A DNA stretch of 64,000 bases, taken from NCBI GenBank assembly GCA_016776505.1, contig JADHTG010000005.1, positions 1 to 64,000 of the forward strand. The letters are read 5' to 3'. Source of the stretch: Bacteroidota bacterium. GTDB lineage: Bacteria; Bacteroidota; Bacteroidia; CAILMK01; JAAYUY01. The translations under genes and the position numbers were made by a program. The notes below the pieces were generated by a model. The model did not search any database, was not told the origin of the DNA, and saw nothing but the letters and a program-made list of their open reading frames with translations. Below are positions 46,380-56,825 of the stretch, in pieces. The first letter of the stretch is position 1. Each line of letters begins with the position of its first letter.

Positions 46380-47738
46380 TTATAAACCTCCGGAACCAGT
46401 CCGCCCTTTAATCCGTCCGGACTTCATCAGTCCGTCATAATGCCTCATCAGCAGGTGACTTTCAACTTGCTGAAGGGTATCCAATATAACACCCACCATG
46501 ATCAACAAGGATGTTCCTCCGAAAAACTGGGCAAATTGAGAATTCACATTCATAATCATAGCAAAAGCTGGCATAATGGCCACTAATGCAAGAAATAACG
46601 ATCCTGGGAAAGTGATCCGACTCATGATAGCATCAATATAATTTGCTGTTTTCTTTCCTGGTTTTATTCCAGGGATAAAGCCTCCATTTCGTTTTAGGTC
46701 ATCTGCAATCTGAACCGGGTTAATGGTTACTGCAGTATAAAAATAAGTAAACAAAATGATGAGGATAGCAAATGTGAAATTATATCCAAAACTGGCGTAA
46801 TTATTAAAAGAGCCGGCAATTCCAGACCATGATGACGAATCAGGAAAGAATTGAGCAATGGTTGGAGGGATAAACATTAATGCCTGGGCAAAAATGATCG
46901 GCATCACTCCAGCAGAATTCACTTTGAGTGGTAAATATTGTCTCACTCCCCCATATTGCCTGTTTCCGACAATTCTTTTAGCATATTGTACAGGTATTCT
47001 TCGTGTTCCCTGCACTAATAAAACGGTTCCCAATATCACAAATAACAAGGCTACAATTTCAAGGAAGAAGATGATCAGACCTCCTCCGGCTTCACCTAAA
47101 CGAGCTTCCAGTTCAGAGAATAATGCACCGGGCAAGCGGGCAATAATACCAATCATAATCAGCAATGAAATCCCATTTCCAATTCCTTTATCAGTGATCT
47201 TTTCACCCAGCCACATCACAAACATAGTTCCTGTGGTTAGCAGTGTGATACTTGAGACAAAGAAAATAGCCGGGCTCAATACTTCAGGATTTGTTTGGGA
47301 TATGATAGCCATGCCTGCCTGCACATTCAGGTTTCGCAAAAAAGCCACTGATTGCACAGCAGTAACTGCAATAGTAAGCACCCTGGTAATTTGATTTATC
47401 TTCTTTCGGCCTGATTCTCCTTCTTTTTGCAGTTTTTGGAAGTAAGGAACAGCAATGCCCAATAATTGGATCACAATAGAAGCAGATATGTAAGGCATAA
47501 TTCCCAGAGCAAAAATGGATGCCCTGGAGAATGCTCCGCCAGCAAACATGTTTATCAGACCAAGAAGCCCTTCATTCGCCTGTTTTGAATATTCAGCTAG
47601 CGCATTGGGATCGATACCTGGTAATACAACGTAAGAACCCAGCCTATAAATCATTATAAAACCTGCTGTAAATAATATTCGTACCCTCAGGTCTTCAATT
47701 TTCCAAATGTTCTTTATGGTCTGAATTAATTTAAGCAT
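46380..47738 (-). CDS. secY: Protein translocase subunit SecY
   Basis: The channel subunit of the Sec translocon in the inner membrane. The 452-residue protein has ten hydrophobic segments, with the plug-region YRLGSYVVLPGID near the N-terminus and the cytoplasmic loops GEKITDKGIGNGISLLIM and ADDLKRNGGFIPGIKPGK typical of SecY. It follows rplO by 3 nt. Confidence 0.97.
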   Translation of the reverse strand: MLKLIQTIKNIWKIEDLRVRILFTAGFIMIYRLGSYVVLPGIDPNALAEYSKQANEGLLGLINMFAGGAFSRASIFALGIMPYISASIVIQLLGIAVPYFQKLQKEGESGRKKINQITRVLTIAVTAVQSVAFLRNLNVQAGMAIISQTNPEVLSPAIFFVSSITLLTTGTMFVMWLGEKITDKGIGNGISLLIMIGIIARLPGALFSELEARLGEAGGGLIIFFLEIVALLFVILGTVLLVQGTRRIPVQYAKRIVGNRQYGGVRQYLPLKVNSAGVMPIIFAQALMFIPPTIAQFFPDSSSWSGIAGSFNNYASFGYNFTFAILIILFTYFYTAVTINPVQIADDLKRNGGFIPGIKPGKKTANYIDAIMSRITFPGSLFLALVAIMPAFAMIMNVNSQFAQFFGGTSLLIMVGVILDTLQQVESHLLMRHYDGLMKSGRIKGRTGSGGL

Positions 47739-47741
47739 CTA

Positions 47742-48191
47742 TTATAGTTTTATGGTATGACCACCGTTTTTTTCGATAGCTTCAATTGCTGACTTGGAAA
47801 ATGCATGTGCAGTTACTTCCAGTTTAGCTTTTAACTCCCCTCGACCCAAAACTTTTACTAATTCTTTATTTGACAATAATCCATGTTTTTTGAATACTTC
47901 AGGATTAAACTTTTCAATCTTATGAGTTTCACTTAATTTTTGAAGCACATCCAAATTCACAGGAACATATTCCACCCTGTTGGGATTTGTAAACCCAAAT
48001 TTAGGAACCCTTCTCTGCAATGGCATCTGTCCTCCTTCATGACCTATTTTTTTACTGTATCCTGATCTTGATTTAGCCCCTTTATGTCCACGTCCTGAAG
48101 TTCCTCCTTTTTTAGAGCCTTCTCCACGACCTAATCGCTTACTTTGCCTATGTGTAGAACCTTCTGCAGGTTTAAGATTACTCAGATCCAT
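47742..48191 (-). CDS. rplO: Ribosomal protein L15
   Basis: A 149-residue protein of the 50S core. The N-terminal extended Gly/Arg-rich part ([20 protein letters not shown]) threads into 23S rRNA, and the C-terminal domain carries [21 protein letters not shown]. It lies between rpmD and secY with 2-3 nt gaps. Confidence 0.97.
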   Translation of the reverse strand: MDLSNLKPAEGSTHRQSKRLGRGEGSKKGGTSGRGHKGAKSRSGYSKKIGHEGGQMPLQRRVPKFGFTNPNRVEYVPVNLDVLQKLSETHKIEKFNPEVFKKHGLLSNKELVKVLGRGELKAKLEVTAHAFSKSAIEAIEKNGGHTIKL

Positions 48192-48193
48192 TG

Positions 48194-48376
48194 CTATTTC
48201 TTATATTCTGTTTTAACCAAATGCTTCACTTTTTCAATCATTCCCAGAATCTGATGTGTTTCTTTATGAACAACTGAACTATTTATTTTCCCTAACCCAA
48301 GGGCTTTAACGGTCCTTTTTTGTGAAAGGGGTCTTTTTATCAAACTTCTTACCAGAGTTATTTCTACTTTCTTCAT
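48194..48376 (-). CDS. rpmD: Ribosomal protein L30
   Basis: A 60-residue 50S protein from the ATG at 48376: [16 protein letters not shown] followed by [15 protein letters not shown]. Longer in-frame starts (48388, 48409) run into rpsE and add residues that are not part of L30; the ATG at 48388 overlaps the rpsE stop and cannot be excluded. Confidence 0.93.
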   Translation of the reverse strand: MKKVEITLVRSLIKRPLSQKRTVKALGLGKINSSVVHKETHQILGMIEKVKHLVKTEYKK

Positions 48377-48380
48377 GGGA

Positions 48381-48896
48381 TCAACCATTATATACTTTTT
48401 CCAAGTCAATATTTCTCATCTTCGCAACCGTATAGGCATCTCTCATTTCCATTAAAGCTTTCACAGTTGCTTTTACCACATTATGAGGATTAGATGATCC
48501 TTTGGATTTAGCAAGCACATCTGATATACCTGCACTTTCCAATACTGCCCTCATAGCACCACCGGCAACAACACCTGTACCCGGAGAGGCAGGCTGCAGA
48601 TAAACGCGTGCTCCACCAAATTTTGATTCCTGTTCATGTGGTACCGTTCCTTTATAAACCGGCACCTGCAGCAGACTTTTCTTAGCGTCATTAACCCCTT
48701 TGGCAATGGCTTCTGTCACTTCTCTTGCTTTGCCTAATCCATATCCAATTACACCTTCCCCATTTCCAACGACCACAACAGCCGAAAAACTAAATGTTCT
48801 CCCGCCTTTGGTTACTTTGGTTACCCTGTTTATGCTTACAACACGTTCGGATAATTCAATTTCGCTTGTCTTAATTCTCTTAATATTTCGATCCAT
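48381..48896 (-). CDS. rpsE: Ribosomal protein S5
   Basis: A 171-residue 30S protein at the mRNA entry side, important for decoding and helicase action on mRNA. It shows the double-stranded-RNA-binding segment [19 protein letters not shown], then the C-terminal [19 protein letters not shown]. Standard bacterial length; it follows rplR after 17 nt. Confidence 0.97.
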   Translation of the reverse strand: MDRNIKRIKTSEIELSERVVSINRVTKVTKGGRTFSFSAVVVVGNGEGVIGYGLGKAREVTEAIAKGVNDAKKSLLQVPVYKGTVPHEQESKFGGARVYLQPASPGTGVVAGGAMRAVLESAGISDVLAKSKGSSNPHNVVKATVKALMEMRDAYTVAKMRNIDLEKVYNG

Positions 48897-48913
48897 CAGT
48901 ATATCTTTATCAA

Positions 48914-49276
48914 TTAAAATTGAAGACCACCTTCACGTGCACCTTCGGCAAATGCCTTAATACGGCCATGGTAGAGGTAGCCATTGCGATCGAAAACTAC
49001 TGAATCTACTTTTGCTTTTTTTGCTTTCTCAGCAATTTTTATCCCCATTATTTTAGCCACTTCAATTTTTGTTTTCCCTTTTTTCTCCACATCCTTTGCC
49101 AATGACGAAATGGCGACTATTGTTGAGCCATTTTCATCATTCACCAGTTGTCCGTAGATCTCTTTATTGCTGCGAAAAACACTGAGTCTTGGCCTGGCTT
49201 GAGTACCCTTGATCGTTCTACGGATCCCCATTCTTATTCTAGACCTTCTAAGACTCTTTTTACTTGTTGCGTTCAT
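48914..49276 (-). CDS. rplR: Ribosomal protein L18
   Basis: A 120-residue 5S rRNA-binding protein of the 50S central protuberance. Family features are [18 protein letters not shown] and the end [20 protein letters not shown]. It lies 11 nt after rplF. Confidence 0.97.
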   Translation of the reverse strand: MNATSKKSLRRSRIRMGIRRTIKGTQARPRLSVFRSNKEIYGQLVNDENGSTIVAISSLAKDVEKKGKTKIEVAKIMGIKIAEKAKKAKVDSVVFDRNGYLYHGRIKAFAEGAREGGLQF

Positions 49277-49287
49277 TATAAAATCTT

Positions 49288-49842
49288 TTAAACTGCAGCT
49301 GTTTTACCTGCTTTTCTTCTAATTACTTCACCTGAATACTTGACTCCTTTTCCTTTATAAGGTTCTGGTTTTCTAAGTGCTCTGATTTTAGATGCAATTA
49401 ATCCCAACAACTCTTTATCAGGACTCTCCAGTCTGATTATTGGACTTTTACCTTTCACGGTTTCAGTCTCCACTTGCACCTCCTGGGGAAGTACGAAAAC
49501 TATGTCATGTGAAAATCCCAATGACAACTCCAGGCGCTGACCCTGACTTGACACTTTGTATCCCACCCCGATTATTTCCTGTTGAATTTTAAATCCATTG
49601 GAAACACCTTCCACCATGTTAAATAGTAAGGATCTTGATAAACCATGCATGGCTTTGTGTCTCTTTTGCTCAGTAGGACGCTCCACATTGATTGTATTCT
49701 CTTTCATCTTGATAATCATCTCTGCATCAATTTGTTTTTGCAACTCTCCTTTCGGCCCTTTTACACTCACCAAATTCCCTTTCGAGATATCCACCTGCAC
49801 TTTATCAGGAATTGTTATCGGCATATTACCTATCCTTGACAT
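49288..49842 (-). CDS. rplF: Ribosomal protein L6
   Basis: A 184-residue 50S protein near the factor-binding site, with two similar domains. It begins MSRIGNMPITIPDKV and carries the C-terminal signature KPEPYKGKGVKYSGEVIRRK. It lies 12 nt after rpsH. Confidence 0.97.
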   Translation of the reverse strand: MSRIGNMPITIPDKVQVDISKGNLVSVKGPKGELQKQIDAEMIIKMKENTINVERPTEQKRHKAMHGLSRSLLFNMVEGVSNGFKIQQEIIGVGYKVSSQGQRLELSLGFSHDIVFVLPQEVQVETETVKGKSPIIRLESPDKELLGLIASKIRALRKPEPYKGKGVKYSGEVIRRKAGKTAAV

Positions 49843-49854
49843 AAATCATTTTTT

Positions 49855-50250
49855 TTAATATACATAACAAAGTACTTCACCACCGGTATTAGCTTTCCGG
49901 GCTTCTTTATCAGTCAATATCCCTTTTGAAGTAGATATGATGGAAACTCCCAATCCGTTAATTATCCTGGGATGATTTTTAGTGCCTGAATATTTTCTTA
50001 ATCCGGGAGTACTTATCCTTCCAATTTTTTTAATTGCAGGAAGCCCGTTTGACGGGTCATACTTCAAGGCAATTTTTATAGCTCCCTGTACAGCTTTTCC
50101 TTCCTCAATTTTATAATTCAATATATAACCCTGCTCAAATAATATCCTGGTTATCTCTTCTTTGACATTTGAACGAGGAATTTCAACAATCTTTTTCTTT
50201 GCTTTGATTGCATTCCTGATAATTGTCAAATAATCTCCAATGGTATCCAT
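49855..50250 (-). CDS. rpsH: Ribosomal protein S8
   Basis: A 131-residue primary 16S rRNA-binding protein. It begins MDTIGDYLTIIRNAIKAKK and ends with the family GLGVSIISTSKGILTDKEAR. In E. coli S8 represses the spc operon; no leader copy of its target was found here. It follows rpsN by 11 nt. Confidence 0.97.
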   Translation of the reverse strand: MDTIGDYLTIIRNAIKAKKKIVEIPRSNVKEEITRILFEQGYILNYKIEEGKAVQGAIKIALKYDPSNGLPAIKKIGRISTPGLRKYSGTKNHPRIINGLGVSIISTSKGILTDKEARKANTGGEVLCYVY

Positions 50251-50261
50251 AATTCTCTTTT

Positions 50262-50531
50262 TTACCAGCTTGATTTTTTCACACCAGGAATAAGTCCCTG
50301 ATGAGCCATTTCTCTAAATAAGTTCCTGCTAATTCCAAATTGCCTGCTGTAAGCCCTGGGTCTACCTGAAATTTGACATCTGTTTCGCACTCTCACAGGT
50401 GAAGCATTTTTTGGCAAACGATCCAGTGCAGCATAGTCACCAGCGGCTTTAAGTGCAGCTCGTTTTTCTGCATATTTAGCAACCATTTCCTTCCTTTTCC
50501 TGTTGCGTATGGTGATTGAAAGTTTTGACAT
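50262..50531 (-). CDS. rpsN: Ribosomal protein S14, zinc-independent form
   Basis: An 89-residue 30S head protein of the long C- type. The conserved [19 protein letters not shown] is present with only one Cys in the former zinc region, and the insert between the N-terminal helix and this motif is the one seen in zinc-free S14. It lies 1 nt after rplE. Confidence 0.97.
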   Translation of the reverse strand: MSKLSITIRNRKRKEMVAKYAEKRAALKAAGDYAALDRLPKNASPVRVRNRCQISGRPRAYSRQFGISRNLFREMAHQGLIPGVKKSSW

Positions 50532-50532
50532 A

Positions 50533-51093
50533 TTATTCCTGATTTTTATTTTTAAATGGTAATCCCAAATGAGATAATAATAAGTGCGCTTCTTTGTCTG
50601 TATTAGCAGAAGTCACTAATGTAATATCCAATCCATTAATTTTTGACACTTTGTCAATATCAATTTCAGGGAAAATAATTTGTTCAGTTATTCCGAATGA
50701 ATAATTCCCGCGTCCATCAAAACCTTTATCATTAATTCCCCTGAAGTCTCTTACACGGGGCAATGAAATAGAAACCAGTCTCTCCAGAAATTCCCACATT
50801 CTATCGCCTCTCATTGTAACTTTGACACCAATAGGCATGCCTTCACGCAGCTTAAAGTTAGAAACAGATTTACGAGCATAGGTAGGAACAGCTTTCTGAC
50901 CTGCAATAAGGGATAACTCATCCACTGCTTTATCCACGAGTCTTTTGTCAGCAACTGCACCATTTACACCCTGGTTCAATGATATTTTCTCTAATTTAGG
51001 GATCTGCAATTTATTTTTATATCCCATTTTTTCAAAAAGTACGGGACACACATCCTCTAAATACTTTCTTTTATATTCCGGTACGTATTTCAT
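50533..51093 (-). CDS. rplE: Ribosomal protein L5
   Basis: A 186-residue 5S rRNA-binding protein of the central protuberance that contacts P-site tRNA. It shows [19 protein letters not shown], then [17 protein letters not shown] and [17 protein letters not shown]. Its start overlaps the rplX stop by 4 nt. Confidence 0.97.
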   Translation of the reverse strand: MKYVPEYKRKYLEDVCPVLFEKMGYKNKLQIPKLEKISLNQGVNGAVADKRLVDKAVDELSLIAGQKAVPTYARKSVSNFKLREGMPIGVKVTMRGDRMWEFLERLVSISLPRVRDFRGINDKGFDGRGNYSFGITEQIIFPEIDIDKVSKINGLDITLVTSANTDKEAHLLLSHLGLPFKNKNQE

Positions 51094-51431
51094 TTGTCAA
51101 TAACCTCCCCAGATTTTTTTGAATACCTAACCAATTTATTTTTTTCATTCAGTTTACGTCCGACGCGGGTTGGTTCAGATGTTTTTGGATCTACCACCAT
51201 CACGTTGGATAAATGAATGGATGCTTCTTTTTTAATAATTCCACCATCCGGATTTTGCTGTGTAGGTTTGGAATGTTTTGTAATGATATTAATTCCTTCC
51301 ACTATGGCTCGGTTCTTTTCCCGTATGATATTCAGCACCCGACCAGATTTACCCGCATTATTACCAGAGATGACCATTACGGTATCTCCTTTTTTAATTT
51401 TTATTTTATATTTTTTATCCAGTTTTTTCAT
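51090..51431 (-). CDS. rplX: Ribosomal protein L24
   Basis: A 113-residue assembly-initiating 50S protein. The KOW motif [20 protein letters not shown] lies near the N-terminus, followed by [20 protein letters not shown]. It lies 2 nt after rplN and overlaps rplE by 4 nt. Confidence 0.97.
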   Translation of the reverse strand: MKKLDKKYKIKIKKGDTVMVISGNNAGKSGRVLNIIREKNRAIVEGINIITKHSKPTQQNPDGGIIKKEASIHLSNVMVVDPKTSEPTRVGRKLNEKNKLVRYSKKSGEVIDK

Positions 51432-51433
51432 CT

Positions 51434-51802
51434 TTATACTACTTCAGGGGCTAATGAAACTATTTTCATATATTGCTTTTCACGCAGCTCTCTGGCTACC
51501 GGACCAAAAATCCTGGTAGCAACTGGTTCCTTGGTTTCAGAGAGAAGAACACAGGCATTGTCATCAAAACGAATATAGGAACCATCCTTTCTTCTGACCT
51601 CTTTTTTGGTTCTTACAATAACTGCTATCGATACAGCACCCTTCCTGACGTTACTTGTAGGAATTGCGGATTTTACAGTGACTGTAATTAAATCTCCAAC
51701 GGATGCATACCTTCTGCCTGTACCACCCAGAACACTGATGCAAAGGACTTCTTTTGCACCACTATTATCAGCTACCTTTAACCTGGATTCTTTCTGTATC
51801 AT
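51434..51802 (-). CDS. rplN: Ribosomal protein L14
   Basis: A 122-residue 50S interface protein. It begins [19 protein letters not shown] and contains the family [20 protein letters not shown] and the end [16 protein letters not shown]. Exact standard length; it follows rpsQ by 1 nt. Confidence 0.97.
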   Translation of the reverse strand: MIQKESRLKVADNSGAKEVLCISVLGGTGRRYASVGDLITVTVKSAIPTSNVRKGAVSIAVIVRTKKEVRRKDGSYIRFDDNACVLLSETKEPVATRIFGPVARELREKQYMKIVSLAPEVV

Positions 51803-51803
51803 T

Positions 51804-52070
51804 TTATTTAGCTTTTTCTAAGATTTTAACTAAACGCCATCTTTTATTTTTGCTTAATGGTCTTGTTTCCATAATTTGAACAGTGTCACCTTCCCCGCAC
51901 TCATTTTTTTCATCATGAGCCATAAACTTGGTAGATTTCTTTATAGTTTTACCGTAAACAGCATGTTTTACCCTTCTTTCCACCAAAACTGATATGGATT
52001 TTTCAGCTTTGCTACTCACCACTCTACCTGTTACTTCCTTGCGTTTATTTCTTTGAACTTTGTCTTCCAT
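51804..52070 (-). CDS. rpsQ: Ribosomal protein S17
   Basis: An 88-residue OB-fold 30S protein with [20 protein letters not shown] and the C-terminal [20 protein letters not shown]. It lies between rpmC and rplN with small gaps. Confidence 0.96.
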   Translation of the reverse strand: MEDKVQRNKRKEVTGRVVSSKAEKSISVLVERRVKHAVYGKTIKKSTKFMAHDEKNECGEGDTVQIMETRPLSKNKRWRLVKILEKAK

Positions 52071-52079
52071 CTAATGAGA

Positions 52080-52274
52080 TTATTTACTTAGTTGTCTCTT
52101 TCTGAGTTCTGTTTTCAGTTGTGCAATCATTTTTCTTGACATGGTTATCCTCAATGGATTGTCAAGTGGTGAAACGGAATGCGAGATTTTCATTTTAGCA
52201 TACCTGTCCCTTTCTTCAGAGAGCAAATCTTTCACCTCTTTTGTAGTTAACTCTTGTATTTCTGTGTATTTCAT
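52080..52274 (-). CDS. rpmC: Ribosomal protein L29
   Basis: A 64-residue helical-hairpin protein at the peptide exit, beginning MKYTEIQELTTKEVKDLL and ending MIAQLKTELRKRQL. L29 helps form the docking site for trigger factor, encoded at 8054-9433. It lies 15 nt after rplP. Confidence 0.95.
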   Translation of the reverse strand: MKYTEIQELTTKEVKDLLSEERDRYAKMKISHSVSPLDNPLRITMSRKMIAQLKTELRKRQLSK

Positions 52275-52289
52275 TTCCTGAGTTATTTA

Positions 52290-52709
52290 TTAACCTACAT
52301 GATCTTTTCTAGTGACCAGTTTGGTTTGCACTGGTAATTTTTGAGCTCCAAGGGCTAAAGCCTCCTTAGCGATTTGAAAGTCTACCCCATCCAGTTCGAA
52401 TATGATCCTGCCTGGTTTACAAATTGCGACCCAATATTCAGGAGCTCCTTTGCCTTTACCCATCCGTACTTCAGCTGGCTTTTTTGTTATGGGTTTATCA
52501 GGGAAAATACGAATCCAAATTTTTCCTTCCCTTTTCATATACCTGGTAATTGCAATACGTGCAGCTTCTATCTGATTAGCAGTCAGGCGTGTGGGCTCCA
52601 GAACCTTTAAAGCATAGGTTCCAAAAGCAATTTGAGAGCCCCTGGTGGCCATGCCTTTGATCCGGCCTTTCTGGACTTTCCTGTATTTTGTTTTCTTTGG
52701 TTGCAGCAT
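52290..52709 (-). CDS. rplP: Ribosomal protein L16
   Basis: A 139-residue 50S protein beside the A site. Seen are [20 protein letters not shown] and [15 protein letters not shown]. The Arg in MGKGKG-containing loop is the usual place of hydroxylation in E. coli (R81), but no hydroxylase gene was seen. It follows rpsC by 23 nt. Confidence 0.97.
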   Translation of the reverse strand: MLQPKKTKYRKVQKGRIKGMATRGSQIAFGTYALKVLEPTRLTANQIEAARIAITRYMKREGKIWIRIFPDKPITKKPAEVRMGKGKGAPEYWVAICKPGRIIFELDGVDFQIAKEALALGAQKLPVQTKLVTRKDHVG

Positions 52710-52732
52710 TTTCCTTTATTTAATATCCAGCT

Positions 52733-53443
52733 TTACTTTCTTCTTCTTTGAGGCGGACGTTTCGATCCTTTCCTTTGGTTGTCACCCCCTACTCCAAAAT
52801 TGAGAGACAAATCTCTTTTTCCGAAAACATCGCCTTTGCAAATCCACACTTTAACTCCAATAGTACCATATATGGTATGAGATTCCACCAATGCATAATC
52901 GATATCTGACCTGAATGTATGCAAAGGAATCCTGCCTTCTTTATATTCTTCGGTACGAGCCATTTCAGCACCACCCAATCGGCCACTGCATTTAATTTTA
53001 ATTCCCTGTGCACCAATTCTCATAGTGGAAGCAATAGCCATTTTCATAGCTCTCCTGTAACTCATTCTTGCTTTGATCTGGCCTGCAATATTTTCTGCCA
53101 CCAGTTTGGCTTCCATTTCTGGTCTCCTGATCTCATAGATATTGATCTGAACATCTTTTCCTGTCAGTTTTTTCAACTCTTCTTTGAGTTTGTCTACTTC
53201 ATTACCTCCTTTTCCAATAACCAACCCTGGTCGGGATGTATGAACGGTTACAGTAATTCTTTTCAAGGTTCTTTCAATAACTACCCTGGCTATTCCTCCT
53301 TTCGACAACCTGGCGTAAACATAGTTCCTGATCTGGTTGTCTTCCATTAATTTGGCAGCATAGTCTTTCTCCGCATACCAGGTAGACTCCCATCCACGGA
53401 TATAACCAAGTCGTAATGCAATCGGATTTACTTTTTGTCCCAT
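52733..53443 (-). CDS. rpsC: Ribosomal protein S3
   Basis: A 236-residue protein at the 30S mRNA entry. It begins [20 protein letters not shown], has the KH-domain [20 protein letters not shown] and ends in a basic [13 protein letters not shown] tail, somewhat longer than in E. coli. It lies 5 nt after rplV. Confidence 0.97.
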   Translation of the reverse strand: MGQKVNPIALRLGYIRGWESTWYAEKDYAAKLMEDNQIRNYVYARLSKGGIARVVIERTLKRITVTVHTSRPGLVIGKGGNEVDKLKEELKKLTGKDVQINIYEIRRPEMEAKLVAENIAGQIKARMSYRRAMKMAIASTMRIGAQGIKIKCSGRLGGAEMARTEEYKEGRIPLHTFRSDIDYALVESHTIYGTIGVKVWICKGDVFGKRDLSLNFGVGGDNQRKGSKRPPQRRRK

Positions 53444-53448
53444 ATTAA

Positions 53449-53838
53449 TTATTCTGCTGTATTTTCTTCAATATTTTCTGTTACAATTTCTACTTCATTT
53501 GAATCAATGACCAGGGTTACATGGTTGGATCTTTTCCTGATGCGATGCGCTCTTCCCTGAGGAGCAGGCCTGATTCTTTTCAGTTGACGAGCATTATCGA
53601 CAGTAATGGATTTAATAAAGAGACTGGTTTCATCAATTTTAACTTCTTCGTTCTGTATCTGGTAATTTGAAATAGCCGAGAGAATTAATTTCTCCAACTT
53701 AAGTCCATAGGTCTTTTTGGAATGGAACTTCACAATATTCAATGCCTCTTCCACACTTTTTCCCCGGATAAGATCAGCAAGCAATCTCATCTTTCTGGGT
53801 GAGTACGGGCAATTATTTAATTTCGCTATTGCTTCCAT
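53449..53838 (-). CDS. rplV: Ribosomal protein L22
   Basis: A 129-residue 50S protein lining the exit tunnel. It shows [20 protein letters not shown] and the tunnel-loop [20 protein letters not shown], whose tip is the macrolide-related constriction. The tail after about residue 112 is acidic. It follows rpsS by 4 nt. Confidence 0.97.
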   Translation of the reverse strand: MEAIAKLNNCPYSPRKMRLLADLIRGKSVEEALNIVKFHSKKTYGLKLEKLILSAISNYQIQNEEVKIDETSLFIKSITVDNARQLKRIRPAPQGRAHRIRKRSNHVTLVIDSNEVEIVTENIEENTAE

Positions 53839-53842
53839 TTAC

Positions 53843-54106
53843 TTACTTTTTAATTGGGTGTCCACGGAAATTCCGGGTAGGAGAAAACTCGCCGAATTTA
53901 TGACCTACCATATTTTCAGTCACATAAACAGGGATAAACTTACTCCCGTTATGTACAGCGAATGTGTGCCCTACAAAATCAGGGATTATCATAGACCTCC
54001 TGGACCATGTTTTAACCACCGTTTTTTTCTTGCTTTCATTCATTAACTGAACTTTCTTTTCCAGTTTCCAATAGACGTATGGACCTTTCTTTATTGACCT
54101 TGCCAT
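53843..54106 (-). CDS. rpsS: Ribosomal protein S19
   Basis: An 87-residue 30S head protein. It begins [19 protein letters not shown] and contains [20 protein letters not shown] and [16 protein letters not shown]. It lies 3 nt after rplB. Confidence 0.97.
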   Translation of the reverse strand: MARSIKKGPYVYWKLEKKVQLMNESKKKTVVKTWSRRSMIIPDFVGHTFAVHNGSKFIPVYVTENMVGHKFGEFSPTRNFRGHPIKK

Positions 54107-54109
54107 AAC

Positions 54110-54931
54110 TTATTTCTTTCTTCTTTCTATAATCTGTTTATTAGAGGCTTTTGTCCTGCTCCTTGTTTTCTTCCCTTTTGCATAAAGGCCTTTTCTTGAC
54201 CTGGGATGACCTCCGGAAGCTTTGCCTTCTCCTCCACCCATTGGATGATCTACAGGATTCATGGCAACACCTCTTGTTCTTGGTCTGCGACCTAACCATC
54301 TTTTTCTGCCTGCTTTTCCTAATTTGATCAGGTTATGATCTGAATTAGAAACTGTGCCAATAGTTGCTGAACAGGTAACCAGCACATTTCTCACTTCACT
54401 CGATGGCATCTTGATGGTTGCATATTTACCTTCACGTGCAATTAATTGGGCAAAAGTTCCGGCGCTTCTGACAATTTCGCCTCCTTTCCCAGGATGCAGT
54501 TCAATATTGTGTATGTGAGTTCCTAATGGAATATCGCTTAGTTTTAATGAATTACCCACTTCAGGTGGAACATTACCGCTGACAACTTCCTGTCCTATTT
54601 TCAATCCCTGAGGAGTAAGAATATATCTTTTTTCACCATCCTTGTATTTAAGCAGGGAAATAAAAGCTGACCTGTTAGGATCATATTCAATTGTTTCCAC
54701 TTTAGCAGGAATATTCAGCTTATCTCTTTTGAAATCAATCACACGGTAAAGCCTTTTGTGTCTACCACCCATATATCTAATCGTCATTCTTCCCTGGTTG
54801 TTCCTGCCGCCGGATTTCATTAATGGTTTTGTCAGGCTTTTCTCGGGCTTACTGGCAGTGAGTTCAGCTCTTGCATTCAAAACTGAAAATCTCTGACCCG
54901 GTGTAATTGGTTTTAATCTTTTTAATACCAT
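54110..54931 (-). CDS. rplB: Ribosomal protein L2
   Basis: A 273-residue universal 50S protein close to the peptidyl transferase centre. The signature [19 protein letters not shown] carries the His needed for activity in E. coli (H229). It begins [15 protein letters not shown]. It follows rplW by 4 nt. Confidence 0.97.
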   Translation of the reverse strand: MVLKRLKPITPGQRFSVLNARAELTASKPEKSLTKPLMKSGGRNNQGRMTIRYMGGRHKRLYRVIDFKRDKLNIPAKVETIEYDPNRSAFISLLKYKDGEKRYILTPQGLKIGQEVVSGNVPPEVGNSLKLSDIPLGTHIHNIELHPGKGGEIVRSAGTFAQLIAREGKYATIKMPSSEVRNVLVTCSATIGTVSNSDHNLIKLGKAGRKRWLGRRPRTRGVAMNPVDHPMGGGEGKASGGHPRSRKGLYAKGKKTRSRTKASNKQIIERRKK

Positions 54932-54935
54932 GATT

Positions 54936-55226
54936 TTAGATATTACTATAGAAATCTATATTTTGTCCTTCTTTCAATGAAATAATTGCTTTTTTAAAGC
55001 TTTTAGTCCGACCATTAATGGCAGTACGCTTTGTGAATCTTGATTTTGGCTTACCCAGATAAATCATTGTATTTACTGAAGTCACTTCCACGTCATAGAG
55101 TTTCTCAATCTCACGTTTTATCTCTGCTTTGGTTGCTTTTTTATCTACGATGAAACCAAATTTATTTTCACTCTCTCCCAATGCCGAGAATTTTTCAGTA
55201 ATTAAAGGTTTTTTTATGATACTCAT
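54936..55226 (-). CDS. rplW: Ribosomal protein L23
   Basis: A 96-residue exit-site protein where trigger factor and SRP dock. It has [40 protein letters not shown] and the basic loop [17 protein letters not shown]. It follows rplD by 9 nt. Confidence 0.96.
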   Translation of the reverse strand: MSIIKKPLITEKFSALGESENKFGFIVDKKATKAEIKREIEKLYDVEVTSVNTMIYLGKPKSRFTKRTAINGRTKSFKKAIISLKEGQNIDFYSNI

Positions 55227-55235
55227 CAGTCCTAA

Positions 55236-55865
55236 TTAATTCAGTAAAATATTATTAATCACCTTAACAGCACTCTCGGTCATTACCAATGATTCGTTAT
55301 TCAATATTTCATAGGTATTCACATTTTCAGGAGGACAGATATAGGCATCAGGTATATTCCTGGCCGAGAGATACACATTTACATTATCTATTGAAGTAAG
55401 AAAGAGACTTTTCTTTCCATTAATCTTCAGGTTATCCAGGAATGTAATGTATTCTTTTGTTTTAGGATCCTCAAAATTAAAATCTTCAACAACAATGACT
55501 TTCTTTTCAGCGGCTTTATAAGAAAGGGCAGATTTACGTGCAAGTTCTTTCACTTTCTTATTCAGTTTCAGGTCATAATCCTTGGGTCGAGGACCAAAAG
55601 CTCTTCCACCTCCCCTAAAAATCGGGTTCTTTATACTCCCCACTCTAGCAGCACCGGTTCCTTTTTGTTTTCTGATTTTTCTGACAGAACCGGTGATTTC
55701 ACTTCTTTCTTTTGTTTTGTGAGTCCCCTGTCGCATGGATGCCATGATCCGTTTCACATCTAAATAAATCGCATGATCATTTGGTTCAATGCCAAAAACT
55801 TCTTTTGGAAGATCAATCTTTTTGGAAGTCTTTTCACCTTTTATATTATATACGTCTATTTTCAT
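55236..55865 (-). CDS. rplD: Ribosomal protein L4
   Basis: A 209-residue exit-tunnel protein from the ATG at 55865. The tunnel loop RKQKGTGAARVGSIKNPIFR and GPRPKDYDLKLNKKVKELA are typical. A start 15 nt upstream (55880) would overlap rplC and is less likely. In E. coli L4 represses the S10 operon; no matching leader was found. Confidence 0.95.
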   Translation of the reverse strand: MKIDVYNIKGEKTSKKIDLPKEVFGIEPNDHAIYLDVKRIMASMRQGTHKTKERSEITGSVRKIRKQKGTGAARVGSIKNPIFRGGGRAFGPRPKDYDLKLNKKVKELARKSALSYKAAEKKVIVVEDFNFEDPKTKEYITFLDNLKINGKKSLFLTSIDNVNVYLSARNIPDAYICPPENVNTYEILNNESLVMTESAVKVINNILLN

Positions 55866-55869
55866 GACC

Positions 55870-56505
55870 CTATTTCTCAATGATTATATATGATCCTTTT
55901 GCTCCGGGAACTGCTCCATTCAAATAAATGAGGTTATTGTCGAAATCCAGTTTAGCGATAATCAGGTTAAATACTTTGACCTTATCGCCGCCCATCCGAC
56001 CACCCATTCTCATTCCTTTGAAGACTCTTGATGGATAGGAAGCTGCTCCAATCGATCCAGGTGCACGTCCCCTGTTATGTTGACCATGAGTCTGACCTCC
56101 CACTCCATGAAATCCATGACGTTTTACAACTCCCTGGAAGCCTTTTCCTTTTGAAATTCCCGTCACATCAACCCATTCTGCCACATTAAAAATACTGATA
56201 TCCAGTTCATCACCTAATTTCAGGTTTTCAACCCCCTTGTATCTTCTCAGGTTTTTAAACTCTGCAACAAAATCTTTAGGGGTTGTATTGGCATTTTTAA
56301 AATGACCTGTCATTGGTTTATTTGTAGATTTTAATCTTCGTTCACCATAACTTAACTGCACTGCATTGTAGCCATCTTTGCCATCCTTGTTTTTAAGTTG
56401 AGTTACAATGCAAGGTCCGGCTTGAATCACAGTACAGGGGATATTATCTCCTGCCTCGTTATATATACTGGTCATACCCAGTTTTTTTCCTATAATACCT
56501 ACCAT
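55870..56505 (-). CDS. rplC: Ribosomal protein L3
   Basis: A 211-residue 50S core protein reaching the peptidyl transferase centre. It begins [20 protein letters not shown] and has the long central extension [20 protein letters not shown]. Standard length; it lies 2 nt after rpsJ. Confidence 0.97.
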   Translation of the reverse strand: MVGIIGKKLGMTSIYNEAGDNIPCTVIQAGPCIVTQLKNKDGKDGYNAVQLSYGERRLKSTNKPMTGHFKNANTTPKDFVAEFKNLRRYKGVENLKLGDELDISIFNVAEWVDVTGISKGKGFQGVVKRHGFHGVGGQTHGQHNRGRAPGSIGAASYPSRVFKGMRMGGRMGGDKVKVFNLIIAKLDFDNNLIYLNGAVPGAKGSYIIIEK

Positions 56506-56507
56506 GA

Positions 56508-56816
56508 CTATACTTTTATTTCAACATCCACACCACCGGGTAATTCCAGTTTCATTAAGGCATCCACTGTTTTTGCACTGGTGCTGTAAATGTCTATCAT
56601 TCTTTTATGCGAACATAGTTCAAATTGCTCCCTGGATTTCTTATTCACATGCGGAGACCTCAATACAGTAAATATTTTTTTCCTGGATGGTAATGGAATC
56701 GGACCATTCACTATTGCACCAGTTGTTTTCACCGTTTTGACGATCTTTTCTGCCGATTTATCAACCAGGCTGTGATCGTATGAACGCAATTTTATTCTTA
56801 TCTTTTGAGTGCTCAT
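56508..56816 (-). CDS. rpsJ: Ribosomal protein S10
   Basis: A 102-residue 30S head protein, also the NusE transcription antitermination factor in other bacteria. It contains [20 protein letters not shown] and the usual start [13 protein letters not shown]. It begins the S10 operon order directly after fusA (9 nt), with no separate promoter visible. Confidence 0.97.
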   Translation of the reverse strand: MSTQKIRIKLRSYDHSLVDKSAEKIVKTVKTTGAIVNGPIPLPSRKKIFTVLRSPHVNKKSREQFELCSHKRMIDIYSTSAKTVDALMKLELPGGVDVEIKV

Positions 56817-56825
56817 CCTTTATAA

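Noticed and set aside
46858-47394. A 178-codon plus-strand frame opposite secY
   Set aside because: It is antisense to SecY membrane segments; no start context or homology pattern supports it.
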